From Aquimarina sp. (lineage in GTDB: Bacteria > Bacteroidota > Bacteroidia > Flavobacteriales > Flavobacteriaceae), in contig JAHDEF010000081.1 of assembly GCA_020628975.1 (NCBI GenBank), positions 1 to 7,346 of the forward strand: DNA of 7,346 nucleotides, written 5' to 3'. The translations under genes were made by a program, and so were the position numbers. This document shows, in pieces, positions 1-5,551 of this stretch. The notes under the pieces are model-generated. The model did not search any database, was not told the origin of the DNA, and saw only the letters and a program-made list of their open reading frames with translations. How positions within the stretch are numbered: position 1 is the stretch's first letter; the number at the start of each line of letters is the position of its first letter.

Positions 1-300
1 ACTCGCAGCGCTACTACCAATACCGCTTCCAGCTTTGATTTTTTTATAAATTTCTATTTCGATACCAGTAGTAGTATCGTTTAATGCTTTTAGTTGATGT
101 ATTACAGCAACACTAGCTACATTTTTATCAGCTTCCATAGGAAGGTTTGCGCCTTCCAGTTTTGTAATGCGTACACCAGGAGTATTAGATAATGAAATAA
201 CCATTTCATCTCCAACCCCTTCTAAACAACATCCAAGCACATCGAAACCACACGAAAGATTCGCAACAGTTGCAGGAGCAAATACTTTTATTGATTTCAT
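1..300 (-). CDS. thrB: Homoserine kinase ThrB, N-terminal 100 residues (continues beyond the window)
   Basis: Homoserine kinase phosphorylates L-homoserine with ATP to O-phospho-L-homoserine, the substrate of threonine synthase; it is cytoplasmic. The translation begins MKSIKVFAPATVANLSCGFD, the usual opening of bacterial ThrB proteins of the GHMP kinase family. It ends at the window edge with KAGSGIGSSAAS (residues 89-100), the glycine/serine-rich ATP-binding loop that defines GHMP kinases. The roughly 200 C-terminal residues expected for the family lie outside the window. The start codon is 3 nt after the thrA stop, so the two genes form one transcript and may be translationally coupled. 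No frameshift or in-frame stop is seen in the visible part. The next gene outward is probably thrC, but that is an inference. Confidence 0.95.
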   Translation of the reverse strand, partial: MKSIKVFAPATVANLSCGFDVLGCCLEGVGDEMVISLSNTPGVRITKLEGANLPMEADKNVASVAVIHQLKALNDTTTGIEIEIYKKIKAGSGIGSSAAS

Positions 301-303
301 ACC

Positions 304-2748
304 TTATTGCTTTCCGATTCGGATAATATCAGCGAAAATTCCTGAAGCCGTTACCGCAGCACCAGCACCAGCACCCTTAACAATTAAAGGTTGTTCTGGG
401 TAGCGATCAGTAAAGAACAATACAATATTATCACTTCCTTCTAAATTATAAAAAGGATGATCTGAAGGAATATGTTGTAAACCAACAGAGGCAACGCCAT
501 CTTCGTATTGTGCTACATATTTCAAACGACAATCTTTTGCTAAAGCTTCATCTAAAATACCTTCGAAATGCGCTTCGTTTTTCTGAAGACTTTCAAAGAA
601 ATCAGGCACGTTATCGGTATCCAATGTTTCTTGAGGTAAGAACGCATTGTTTTTGATATCACTTAATTCTAATACATTTCCACTTTCACGGGCTAAGATT
701 AAAATCTTACGTGCTACATCAACACCGCTTAAATCAATCTTTGGATCAGGTTCGGTATACCCTTCTTCTTTAGCTGCTTGTACGATATCGTGAAAAGTAA
801 CCCCTTTCTTGTAATAATTGAAAACGAAATTCAAACTACCTGAAAGTACAGCTTGAATTTTACGAACTCTATCACCAGAAGCGATTAAATTATTTAATGT
901 GTCAATAATTGGTAATCCAGCTCCTACGTTAGTTTCGTATAAGAATGGAGCACCATATTCTCTAGATAATTCTTGTAATTCACTGTAATTAGCTTGAGTG
1001 TCAGCACAAGCAATTTTATTACAAGTTACGACACCAATACTATTTGCTAAATAGTTTTTATATACCTCTGCTATTTTTTCAGTAGCTGTATTATCAACGA
1101 AAATACTATTACGAAGATTTAAGGCTTTTGTTTTTTCAAAGAAACCTTGTGGAGAAGTGGGTTCTCCATTTTCTAAGGCTTCTTGCCAGTTGTTTAAATC
1201 TAAACCTTCGGCATTGAAAACCATTTTACGAGAATTCGAAACCGCAACAACACGAATGGTTAAACGTAGGTTTTCCTTTAAGTAATCTGCTTGCTGCGCT
1301 AATTGCTCAATGAGTTTCCCACCGACATTACCAACACCCGTTATGAATAAATTCAATTGTTTTGTGCTTTTCTCGAAGAATGCTTCGTGCAAAGAATTTA
1401 AGGCTTTATGAATATCATTTTTAGCAATCACAACAGATATATTCTTTTCAGAAGCTCCTTGTGCAATAGCCCTAATATTTACATTATTCTTTCCTAAAGT
1501 ACTAAACATTTTACCGCTTAAGCCTTGGTGATTCACCATATTGTCACCAACTAAAGCTAATATGGCTACATCAGTTTCTACCTTTAAAGGAGAAACTTTT
1601 CCTTTTGAAATTTCAAATTCGAAAGCTTTATCGATAGCTACTTTTGCTTTTTCAACATCATTTAATTCAATCGCCAAACAAATTGAATGCTCAGAAGAAG
1701 CTTGTGTGATTAATATAACATTAATCTTTTCTTGATATAAGGTTTCAAATAAACGTTTAGAGAATCCTGGTATACCAACCATTCCTCCACCTTCAAGCGT
1801 AATCACAGCAATATTTTCGATATGACTGATTCCTGTTACGGCTTGTTTTCTATTTGATACTTCACGAGTAATTAGTGTACCAAAAGCTTCTGGTTCGAAG
1901 GTGTTTTTTATATAGATTGGAATATTTTTTTCCAATACAGGTTGAATCGTTGGAGGGTAAATCACTTTGGCACCAAAATGAGAAAGCTCCATCGCTTCAT
2001 GATATGAAATATGAGAAACAGGTTTGGCTTGTTTTACAGCTCTTGGGTTCGCTGTAAACATTCCGCTAACATCTGTCCAAATCAATAATTCTTCAGCAGT
2101 TACTGCTGCAGCTAAAATTGCCGCTGTAAAATCTGAACCTCCGCGACCTAATGTCGTTGGTTCACCTGCATCAGTACGCGCAATAAAACCAGGGAATAAG
2201 GTAATACGTGCTTTGTTTGATACAGCGTATGTGTTTATTTTTTCATTAGTGATTTCATAATTCACCGTTACTTTTTCTGCAGGGGTAACGGTAATGAAAT
2301 CACGAGAGTCTTGAAGTGCTAAATCTAATCCTTTAACTTTAGCTGATTCAGAAATAATATATGAAGAAAGTATTTCACCAAAACTTGCGATTACAGACGA
2401 TGTTTTAGGGGAAAGTTCACTTAATAAATAAGCGCCTTCACATAAAGATTCTAATTCATTTAGTTTAGACTTTACTGTACTAATTACTCCACTTTGAGAA
2501 GTAACAGGAATCAACTCTCGAACTGTATCTAAATGACGCTTTTCGATTTCTGCTAAAGTTTCTTTGTATGATGAATCGTTATTAGCAGCTTGCGCTCCAG
2601 ATTTTAATAGTAAATCTGTTACTCCACCTAATGCAGAAACCACTACAAATAATGATTTTTTTTCACTGTGTGAAGCAACAATTTGTAAAACTTGATTTAT
2701 AGTCTGTGCGTTTGCAACAGAAGAACCTCCGAATTTTAGAACGTTCAT
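304..2748 (-). CDS. thrA: Bifunctional aspartokinase / homoserine dehydrogenase (ThrA type)
   Basis: This 814-residue cytoplasmic enzyme catalyses the first and third steps of the aspartate pathway: aspartate to aspartyl phosphate, and aspartate semialdehyde to homoserine with NAD(P)H. Residues 1 to about 290 are the kinase, with the N-terminal VLKFGGSSV motif (3-11), GRGGSDFTA (201-209) and TDVSGMFTANPR (225-236). Residues about 310-460 hold two ACT-type regulatory segments (ITLEGGGMVGIPG, 316-328; ALVGDNMVNHQGLSGKMF, 398-415), the likely site of feedback inhibition. Residues about 465-814 are the dehydrogenase, with the dinucleotide-binding GVGNVGG (471-477), VTCNKIA (574-580), YETNVGAGLPII (604-615), AVLSGSLNF (633-641) and EPDPKIDLSGVDVARK (666-681). 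Length and domain order match full-length ThrA/MetL fusions. Position directly before thrB, and behind a Thr-rich leader, supports the threonine-regulated ThrA role over MetL. The start is fixed by the kinase motif beginning at residue 3. Confidence 0.97.
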   Translation of the reverse strand: MNVLKFGGSSVANAQTINQVLQIVASHSEKKSLFVVVSALGGVTDLLLKSGAQAANNDSSYKETLAEIEKRHLDTVRELIPVTSQSGVISTVKSKLNELESLCEGAYLLSELSPKTSSVIASFGEILSSYIISESAKVKGLDLALQDSRDFITVTPAEKVTVNYEITNEKINTYAVSNKARITLFPGFIARTDAGEPTTLGRGGSDFTAAILAAAVTAEELLIWTDVSGMFTANPRAVKQAKPVSHISYHEAMELSHFGAKVIYPPTIQPVLEKNIPIYIKNTFEPEAFGTLITREVSNRKQAVTGISHIENIAVITLEGGGMVGIPGFSKRLFETLYQEKINVILITQASSEHSICLAIELNDVEKAKVAIDKAFEFEISKGKVSPLKVETDVAILALVGDNMVNHQGLSGKMFSTLGKNNVNIRAIAQGASEKNISVVIAKNDIHKALNSLHEAFFEKSTKQLNLFITGVGNVGGKLIEQLAQQADYLKENLRLTIRVVAVSNSRKMVFNAEGLDLNNWQEALENGEPTSPQGFFEKTKALNLRNSIFVDNTATEKIAEVYKNYLANSIGVVTCNKIACADTQANYSELQELSREYGAPFLYETNVGAGLPIIDTLNNLIASGDRVRKIQAVLSGSLNFVFNYYKKGVTFHDIVQAAKEEGYTEPDPKIDLSGVDVARKILILARESGNVLELSDIKNNAFLPQETLDTDNVPDFFESLQKNEAHFEGILDEALAKDCRLKYVAQYEDGVASVGLQHIPSDHPFYNLEGSDNIVLFFTDRYPEQPLIVKGAGAGAAVTASGIFADIIRIGKQ

Positions 2749-2762
2749 ATGGTATTTTTTAA

Positions 2763-2777
2763 ATCCACTTTGTGGAT
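2763..2777 (-). repeat. 6-bp hairpin just before the thrA start
   Basis: A perfect inverted repeat, ATCCAC-AAA-GTGGAT on the coding strand of thrA, ends 14 nt before the ATG and is followed by TTTAAAAAA. It could be a weak terminator for the thr leader or a structure that limits ribosome access to thrA. The U-run is only three bases long, so a strong intrinsic terminator is unlikely. Confidence 0.5.
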
Positions 2778-2799
2778 GAGTAAATTATAGAATGATTTG

Positions 2800-2824
2800 A
2801 AGTGAAAACACTTAACGTGTTTTC
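2800..2824 (-). repeat. Overlapping, mutually exclusive hairpins in the thr leader
   Basis: GTGTTTTC can pair with the upstream GAAAACAC (8 bp, 5-nt loop, 2804-2824). Alternatively its bases serve as loop and arm of AAGTG-TTTT-CACTT (2800-2813). The two foldings share bases and exclude each other, which is the arrangement expected of an attenuator switch. The pairings are read directly from the sequence; the regulatory role is inferred. Confidence 0.5.
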
Positions 2825-2846
2825 TCAGGACGAAAAGAATGTGAAA

Positions 2847-2927
2847 TTAACCCCAAAGGGTTGTAGTTGTAGCTCCAGAAAGGGTTGCCACACTTACAAA
2901 TACATCGAATTTTCTTCCTAAAATCAT
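2847..2927 (-). CDS. Threonine operon leader peptide (26 residues)
   Basis: This reading frame opens with ATG after an A-rich stretch and ends with TAA. Its last 13 residues are ATLSGATTTTLWG, holding five threonines (four consecutive: ACA ACT ACA ACC) and the only tryptophan. It lies 98 nt upstream of thrA on the same strand and starts about 18 nt downstream of a TAnnTTTG promoter box. In classical attenuation, as in E. coli thrL, slow translation of threonine codons when charged tRNA-Thr is scarce alters folding of the RNA ahead of the structural genes. This peptide shares the placement and Thr run of thrL but not its sequence, and it lacks the alternating isoleucines, so control would be by threonine alone. 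The threonine codons and stop overlap a small hairpin (2849-2862). A chance frame is possible, but four tandem Thr codons directly ahead of thrAB make that improbable. The symbol thrL is withheld because homology cannot be shown here. Confidence 0.8.
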   Translation of the reverse strand: MILGRKFDVFVSVATLSGATTTTLWG

Positions 2928-2945
2928 TTTTTCAATTTTAAGTGC

Positions 2946-2975
2946 CAAAAATAGTGTTTTTTCTTTATTAGTTAA
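2946..2975 (-). promoter_or_regulatory. Housekeeping-type promoter of the thr leader-thrAB operon
   Basis: On the minus strand TATTTTTG (2946-2953) exactly matches the TAnnTTTG -7 element of Bacteroidota primary-sigma promoters. A TTA at 2973-2975, 19 nt upstream, can serve as a weak version of the TTG -33 element. Transcription would start near 2940, leaving only about 13 nt before the leader-peptide ATG. That is the geometry expected when a leader peptide is the first thing translated. Confidence 0.6.
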
Positions 2976-3024
2976 GCCTTGTTGATTGTTAGTTGTTCGT
3001 GAAATATTGATTGTATCATTTCTG

Positions 3025-3035
3025 CCTTTTAAAGG
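3025..3035. repeat. 11-bp palindrome CCTTTTAAAGG
   Basis: A perfect palindrome around one central base lies about 50 bp upstream of the thr promoter -33 position, in the divergent intergenic region. It could be an operator for a dimeric regulator, but it is short and A/T-centred, so chance is a fair alternative. Confidence 0.25.
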
Positions 3036-3093
3036 ATGAAAATACTTGTTGTTTTATATACCTAACTTCTATTCTAGTATACCTTTTACGTGG

Positions 3094-3107
3094 TAGATTA
3101 ATATCTA
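3094..3107. repeat. Inverted repeat TAGAT-TAAT-ATCTA
   Basis: A perfect 5-bp inverted repeat with a 4-nt spacer lies about 120 bp upstream of the -24 box of the sigma-54 promoter. That distance is typical of binding sites for sigma-54 activators. Only one copy was found, so the role is speculative. Confidence 0.25.
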
Positions 3108-3164
3108 TTAAACATAAGTTACCGACTACAAAAATAGGCCCTTCCTTTAAAATCCTTTTTTTAA

Positions 3165-3199
3165 AACACTTCAAAAACAATTAACACACTCAAAAACAA
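3165..3199 (+). repeat. Direct repeat of TCAAAAACAA, 19 bp apart
   Basis: TCAAAAACAA occurs at 3171-3180 and again at 3190-3199, each preceded by AACAC (the second with two extra bases). The copies end about 25 bp before the sigma-54 -24 element. They may be regulator-binding half-sites or simple A/C-rich sequence drift; no further copy was noticed. Confidence 0.3.
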
Positions 3200-3224
3200 C
3201 AAACTAAACAAAACCTATTTATTT

Positions 3225-3240
3225 TGGCACGCTGTTTGAA
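3225..3240 (+). promoter_or_regulatory. Sigma-54 (RpoN) -24/-12 promoter
   Basis: The sequence TGGCACG-CTGT-TTGAA matches the sigma-54 consensus TGGCACR-N4-TTGCW at every defined position except the C of the -12 GC, which is A here. The spacing between the GG and the -13 G is the canonical one. The predicted transcription start is near 3251, giving a leader of about 47 nt before the start codon at 3298. Sigma-54 promoters need an ATP-hydrolysing activator, so the downstream gene should be switched by a specific signal. Confidence 0.75.
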
Positions 3241-3297
3241 AACGTTATAGTGTTCGGTTTCAACAAATGAAACAAAGTCCCATTAAAACTGAAGATT

Positions 3298-4299
3298 ATG
3301 AAGAAGGTCATTTTTTTATTTACAAGTCTATTATTAATGAGTTTCTCGGCTACGGCTTACGATAACTACAATAAACCATTCGTTTTTTTAGAAAACGGAA
3401 TTGAATTTGCCGTATTTAAAGACGGGCAATTTGATTTTAATATTCTGAATCCTGTTAGAAATTACGGACACGTAAGCATACAAACTAGAAATATTAATTT
3501 CAGCTTTAATACGGGGCATAATTACGATGCATTCGTACAATACGATGATTACGGAGCTGTATTACAAATTGAAAATACCACTATCGATTACGATTATTTC
3601 GGGAAAGTAAGACGTATCGGTAATGTGCATCTTTACTACAATCCCGCTGGCTTAGTATCGGGAATAGGTAACCTGCACATAGCCTATAATAATGGTTATG
3701 TAGCACATTGTAGTGGTTATGTTAATAATTACAATGTCAATTATGGTTTTAGACCACACCATCGTTACTACCGTGTTCCTCCAGTAAATCGTTGTGTGGT
3801 GTACACAAGACCTTACCGTAGAAATTATATTGCTAATCGTTATGATTACGTAGTTTATAGAAGAAATTACCATAACAATTTCTATCATAGACCTTACAGA
3901 AGCAGAAATTATTACCGACCAGGTCAGCATATAACTAGAAGAGCTGTAGCGACAAATGCAGGAAGATTTAACAATCATCCTGCTACTAATTACAACAGAA
4001 AAAAAGTAATTGTTAATAACTCGCCAAACAGAAAAGCGTATAGTCGCCATAATTCGACTTCTAGAAACTACGAACCAAAACGTACATACAGCAGCCAAAG
4101 TCACAAAAGCAAAAGTTATGAAAGAAGTAACAAAACGAACTCAAGGACTTATGCTAACAATAGAAGTAATACGAACAGCACATTTTCAGAACGCTTTAGC
4201 AGAAGTAATTCCAATTACAAAGCTACACCGCAAAGAAAATATTCAACTAAAAAAGTAGTGGCTTCTACAGAAAGTAGCCGAAGCTATAGAAGAAGATAG
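3298..4299 (+). CDS. Secreted protein of unknown function with a basic Arg/Tyr/Asn/Ser-rich tail
   Basis: I do not recognise a functionally characterised family. Residues 1-20 are a clear signal peptide (KK, then a hydrophobic core, cleavage likely after ATA at 18-20), so the product should reach the periplasm or outside. Residues about 21-150 look beta-rich with a mixed charge. They contain a short internal repeat, GNVHLYYN (108-115) and GNLHIAYN (124-131), one 16-residue unit apart, suggesting stacked strands. Residues 151-333 are low complexity: by my count 32 Arg and 11 Lys against 5 acidic residues, rich in Tyr, Asn and Ser, ending SYRRR. This tail is probably disordered and could bind polyanions such as nucleic acid, lipopolysaccharide or matrix polysaccharide; that is inference only. 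There are two cysteines (138 and 166). No outer-membrane-anchor lipobox or type IX sorting domain is evident. The gene has its own sigma-54 promoter and is followed by a strong hairpin, so it is monocistronic. Confidence 0.85.
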   Translation: MKKVIFLFTSLLLMSFSATAYDNYNKPFVFLENGIEFAVFKDGQFDFNILNPVRNYGHVSIQTRNINFSFNTGHNYDAFVQYDDYGAVLQIENTTIDYDYFGKVRRIGNVHLYYNPAGLVSGIGNLHIAYNNGYVAHCSGYVNNYNVNYGFRPHHRYYRVPPVNRCVVYTRPYRRNYIANRYDYVVYRRNYHNNFYHRPYRSRNYYRPGQHITRRAVATNAGRFNNHPATNYNRKKVIVNNSPNRKAYSRHNSTSRNYEPKRTYSSQSHKSKSYERSNKTNSRTYANNRSNTNSTFSERFSRSNSNYKATPQRKYSTKKVVASTESSRSYRRR

Positions 4300-4350
4300 T
4301 TTTTAGAGTTTTAAAATAATTTTCAGGGATTGACAGTCTAAAATCTTGAC

Positions 4351-4396
4351 AATAGCTCAGTTTTTATCATATAAAAATGATTTGAACTGAGCTATT
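4351..4396. terminator. Bidirectional terminator-like hairpin between convergent genes
   Basis: AATAGCTCAGTT (4351-4362) and AACTGAGCTATT (4385-4396) form a perfect 12-bp stem. The 22-nt loop can itself pair ATCAT with ATGAT. It lies between the stop of the secreted-protein gene at 4299 and the stop of lpxK at 4420, which converge. Reading rightward, the stem runs into TTTTCATT, a modest U-run; reading leftward the tail is weaker. It most likely ends both transcripts. Confidence 0.75.
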
Positions 4397-4419
4397 TTCA
4401 TTAAAAAAACCAAAAAAAA

Positions 4420-5427
4420 TTAATGATCTAAAAAAAGATCTATTTGTTGTAAAAATTGATTTTCGTCGTTTAAAAATTTAATTTCTATGGGGATATAGAA
4501 TAACTTTCCTTTAAGAATTTCAATATCTTTCAAACGCATAAAATCTTTTTCAGTGGTTAGAATTTTATTCATTTTAGAAAAACCCTGAATTTCTTCAGCT
4601 GTGAAATTGTGATGATCTTTAAAATGATGGTGCTGAAATTGAGCCTGCTTTTCCTTTAAAAAATCAATTAGCGGAATCGGATTGGCAATACCTGTTATTA
4701 AATGAAAACTTTCTTCAATAAATGTTTTTAATTGAATTTCTTCTACCCCATTTACAGCATCTTCATAAGCAATACCTGTAAAATATAATTTTTGATAGCT
4801 TTCTAATTCCAAGCGTTGTTTAATCGTATTTTTTTCTTTATCAGAAAGCGTAAGTGGACACTTAGTTACCATAATAATATCAGCCCTTTTGACTGCTGAT
4901 TTGGGTTCTCGCAAATCACCTGCTGGCAAACTTAAATCATCAACATATAATTTATAATAAGGTGTAAGCACTATTTGCAATCCTGCTTTTACTTTTCGAT
5001 GCTGAAAGGCATCATCTAAAATAATACCCTGTAATTCAGGAGAAATTTCTTTTAACTGCTTAATCCCATTTCTTCGATCAGCATCAACCGCTACGGTTAT
5101 CTGGGGATAATTAATTTTAAATTGCAAGGGTTCATCACCGACTTCATAAGCTTTACTAGAGGAAGTCAGCATTTGAAAGCCTTTTAATTTTCTTCCATAA
5201 CCACGACTTAAAGTAGCTAGTTTATACGTTGAAGAAAAATGTTTTAGCAAATAATCTACAAAAGGCGATTTACCCGTACCGCCAACACTAATATTACCTA
5301 CAGTGATTATAGGTATATCATAGGTTGTACTTTTAAAAATCCCCCAATCATAAAACTTCTTCACAAAAAGACTTCCCAAATAATAAAAGGGAACGAAGGG
5401 CAATAACCAAGGGCGTGATAATTTCAT
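4420..5427 (-). CDS. lpxK: Tetraacyldisaccharide 4'-kinase LpxK
   Basis: LpxK transfers the ATP gamma-phosphate to the 4' position of tetraacyldisaccharide 1-phosphate, giving lipid IVA, a late step of lipid A synthesis at the inner face of the cytoplasmic membrane. The 335-residue length is normal. A hydrophobic N-terminal segment (about residues 6-22) fits the membrane-associated helix of the family. GNISVGGTGKSP (44-55) is the LpxK form of the Walker A loop, followed by SRGYGRK (74-80), VGDEP (96-100), DDAFQHR (138-144, the DDxxQH motif) and LPAGDLREP (167-175). TGIANP (245-250), FKDHHNF (269-275) and TTEKD (291-295) complete the usual set. The methionine chosen gives the standard family N-terminus. 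The gene stands alone between a convergent neighbour and a divergent one. A TAnnTTTG box only 5 nt before the ATG suggests a very short or absent 5' leader. Confidence 0.95.
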   Translation of the reverse strand: MKLSRPWLLPFVPFYYLGSLFVKKFYDWGIFKSTTYDIPIITVGNISVGGTGKSPFVDYLLKHFSSTYKLATLSRGYGRKLKGFQMLTSSSKAYEVGDEPLQFKINYPQITVAVDADRRNGIKQLKEISPELQGIILDDAFQHRKVKAGLQIVLTPYYKLYVDDLSLPAGDLREPKSAVKRADIIMVTKCPLTLSDKEKNTIKQRLELESYQKLYFTGIAYEDAVNGVEEIQLKTFIEESFHLITGIANPIPLIDFLKEKQAQFQHHHFKDHHNFTAEEIQGFSKMNKILTTEKDFMRLKDIEILKGKLFYIPIEIKFLNDENQFLQQIDLFLDH

Positions 5428-5432
5428 GTTTA

Positions 5433-5440
5433 CAAAAATA
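5433..5440 (-). promoter_or_regulatory. Candidate -7 box of lpxK, very close to the start codon
   Basis: TATTTTTG on the minus strand matches TAnnTTTG exactly and ends 5 nt before the lpxK ATG. If used, transcription would start at or beside the ATG. No convincing TTG is seen 17-23 nt upstream, so the box may be fortuitous and a promoter further upstream may serve instead. Confidence 0.35.
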
Positions 5441-5454
5441 TCTAAATATGAGTA

Positions 5455-5483
5455 TTGATTTATGGGCTTATTCAGTTATTTTG
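5455..5483 (+). promoter_or_regulatory. Candidate promoter of the Nif3-family / zinc-ribbon-family operon
   Basis: TTG at 5455-5457 and TTATTTTG at 5476-5483 are separated by 18 bp. This fits the Bacteroidota -33/-7 pattern (TTG, then TAnnTTTG) with one mismatch in the -7 box. The predicted start near 5490 gives a 5' leader of about 60 nt before the ATG at 5552. Confidence 0.45.
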
Positions 5484-5551
5484 TATTCCGAAGAAATCTA
5501 CATCATAATGCTTAAAATTAATTTCTTCAAAATTCATCAAAATTTACAGAA

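Larger units (their letters stand above)
2749..2846 (-). promoter_or_regulatory. Candidate attenuator region between the Thr leader peptide and thrA
   Basis: These 98 nt separate the leader-peptide stop from the thrA start and can form several short RNA hairpins, read on the minus strand. One at 2804-2824 pairs GAAAACAC with GTGTTTTC around a GTTAA loop (8 bp). It competes with AAGTG-TTTT-CACTT at 2800-2813, so only one can form. A third at 2763-2777 pairs ATCCAC with GTGGAT around AAA and lies 14 nt before the thrA start. A fourth at 2849-2862 (AACCC/GGGTT) overlaps the last leader codons and the stop. Mutually exclusive hairpins after a Thr-rich reading frame fit attenuation. However, no GC-rich stem followed by a clean U-run is visible, so whether control is transcriptional or translational is undecided. 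Confidence 0.55.

Noticed and set aside
2925..2950. A second sigma-54-like sequence (TTGGCAC ... TTGA) on the minus strand over the thr leader start
   Set aside because: The GG-to-G spacing is one base too long for sigma-54, and the resulting start would fall inside the leader peptide and remove its ATG. The TAnnTTTG reading explains the site better.
3036..3065. Tiny plus-strand frame MKILVVLYT with AAAGG just before the ATG
   Set aside because: It is only nine codons, the purine stretch abuts the ATG and is part of a palindrome, and the nearest plus-strand gene is over 200 bp away with its own promoter.
3652..4104. 150-codon open frame on the minus strand inside the secreted-protein gene
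   Set aside because: It is antisense to a well-supported gene and is rich in Ile, Val, Ser and Thr, as expected from reading its Asn/Tyr/Arg-rich codons backwards. No promoter or recognisable motif supports it.
4010..4258. 82-codon plus-strand frame overlapping the secreted-protein tail
   Set aside because: It lies wholly inside the main gene in another frame, in low-complexity sequence, with no independent start signals.
4321..4348. Imperfect pairing of ATTTT ... AAAAT after the secreted-protein stop
   Set aside because: Only A/T pairs match and the interior does not fold; the 12-bp hairpin at 4351-4396 is a far better terminator.
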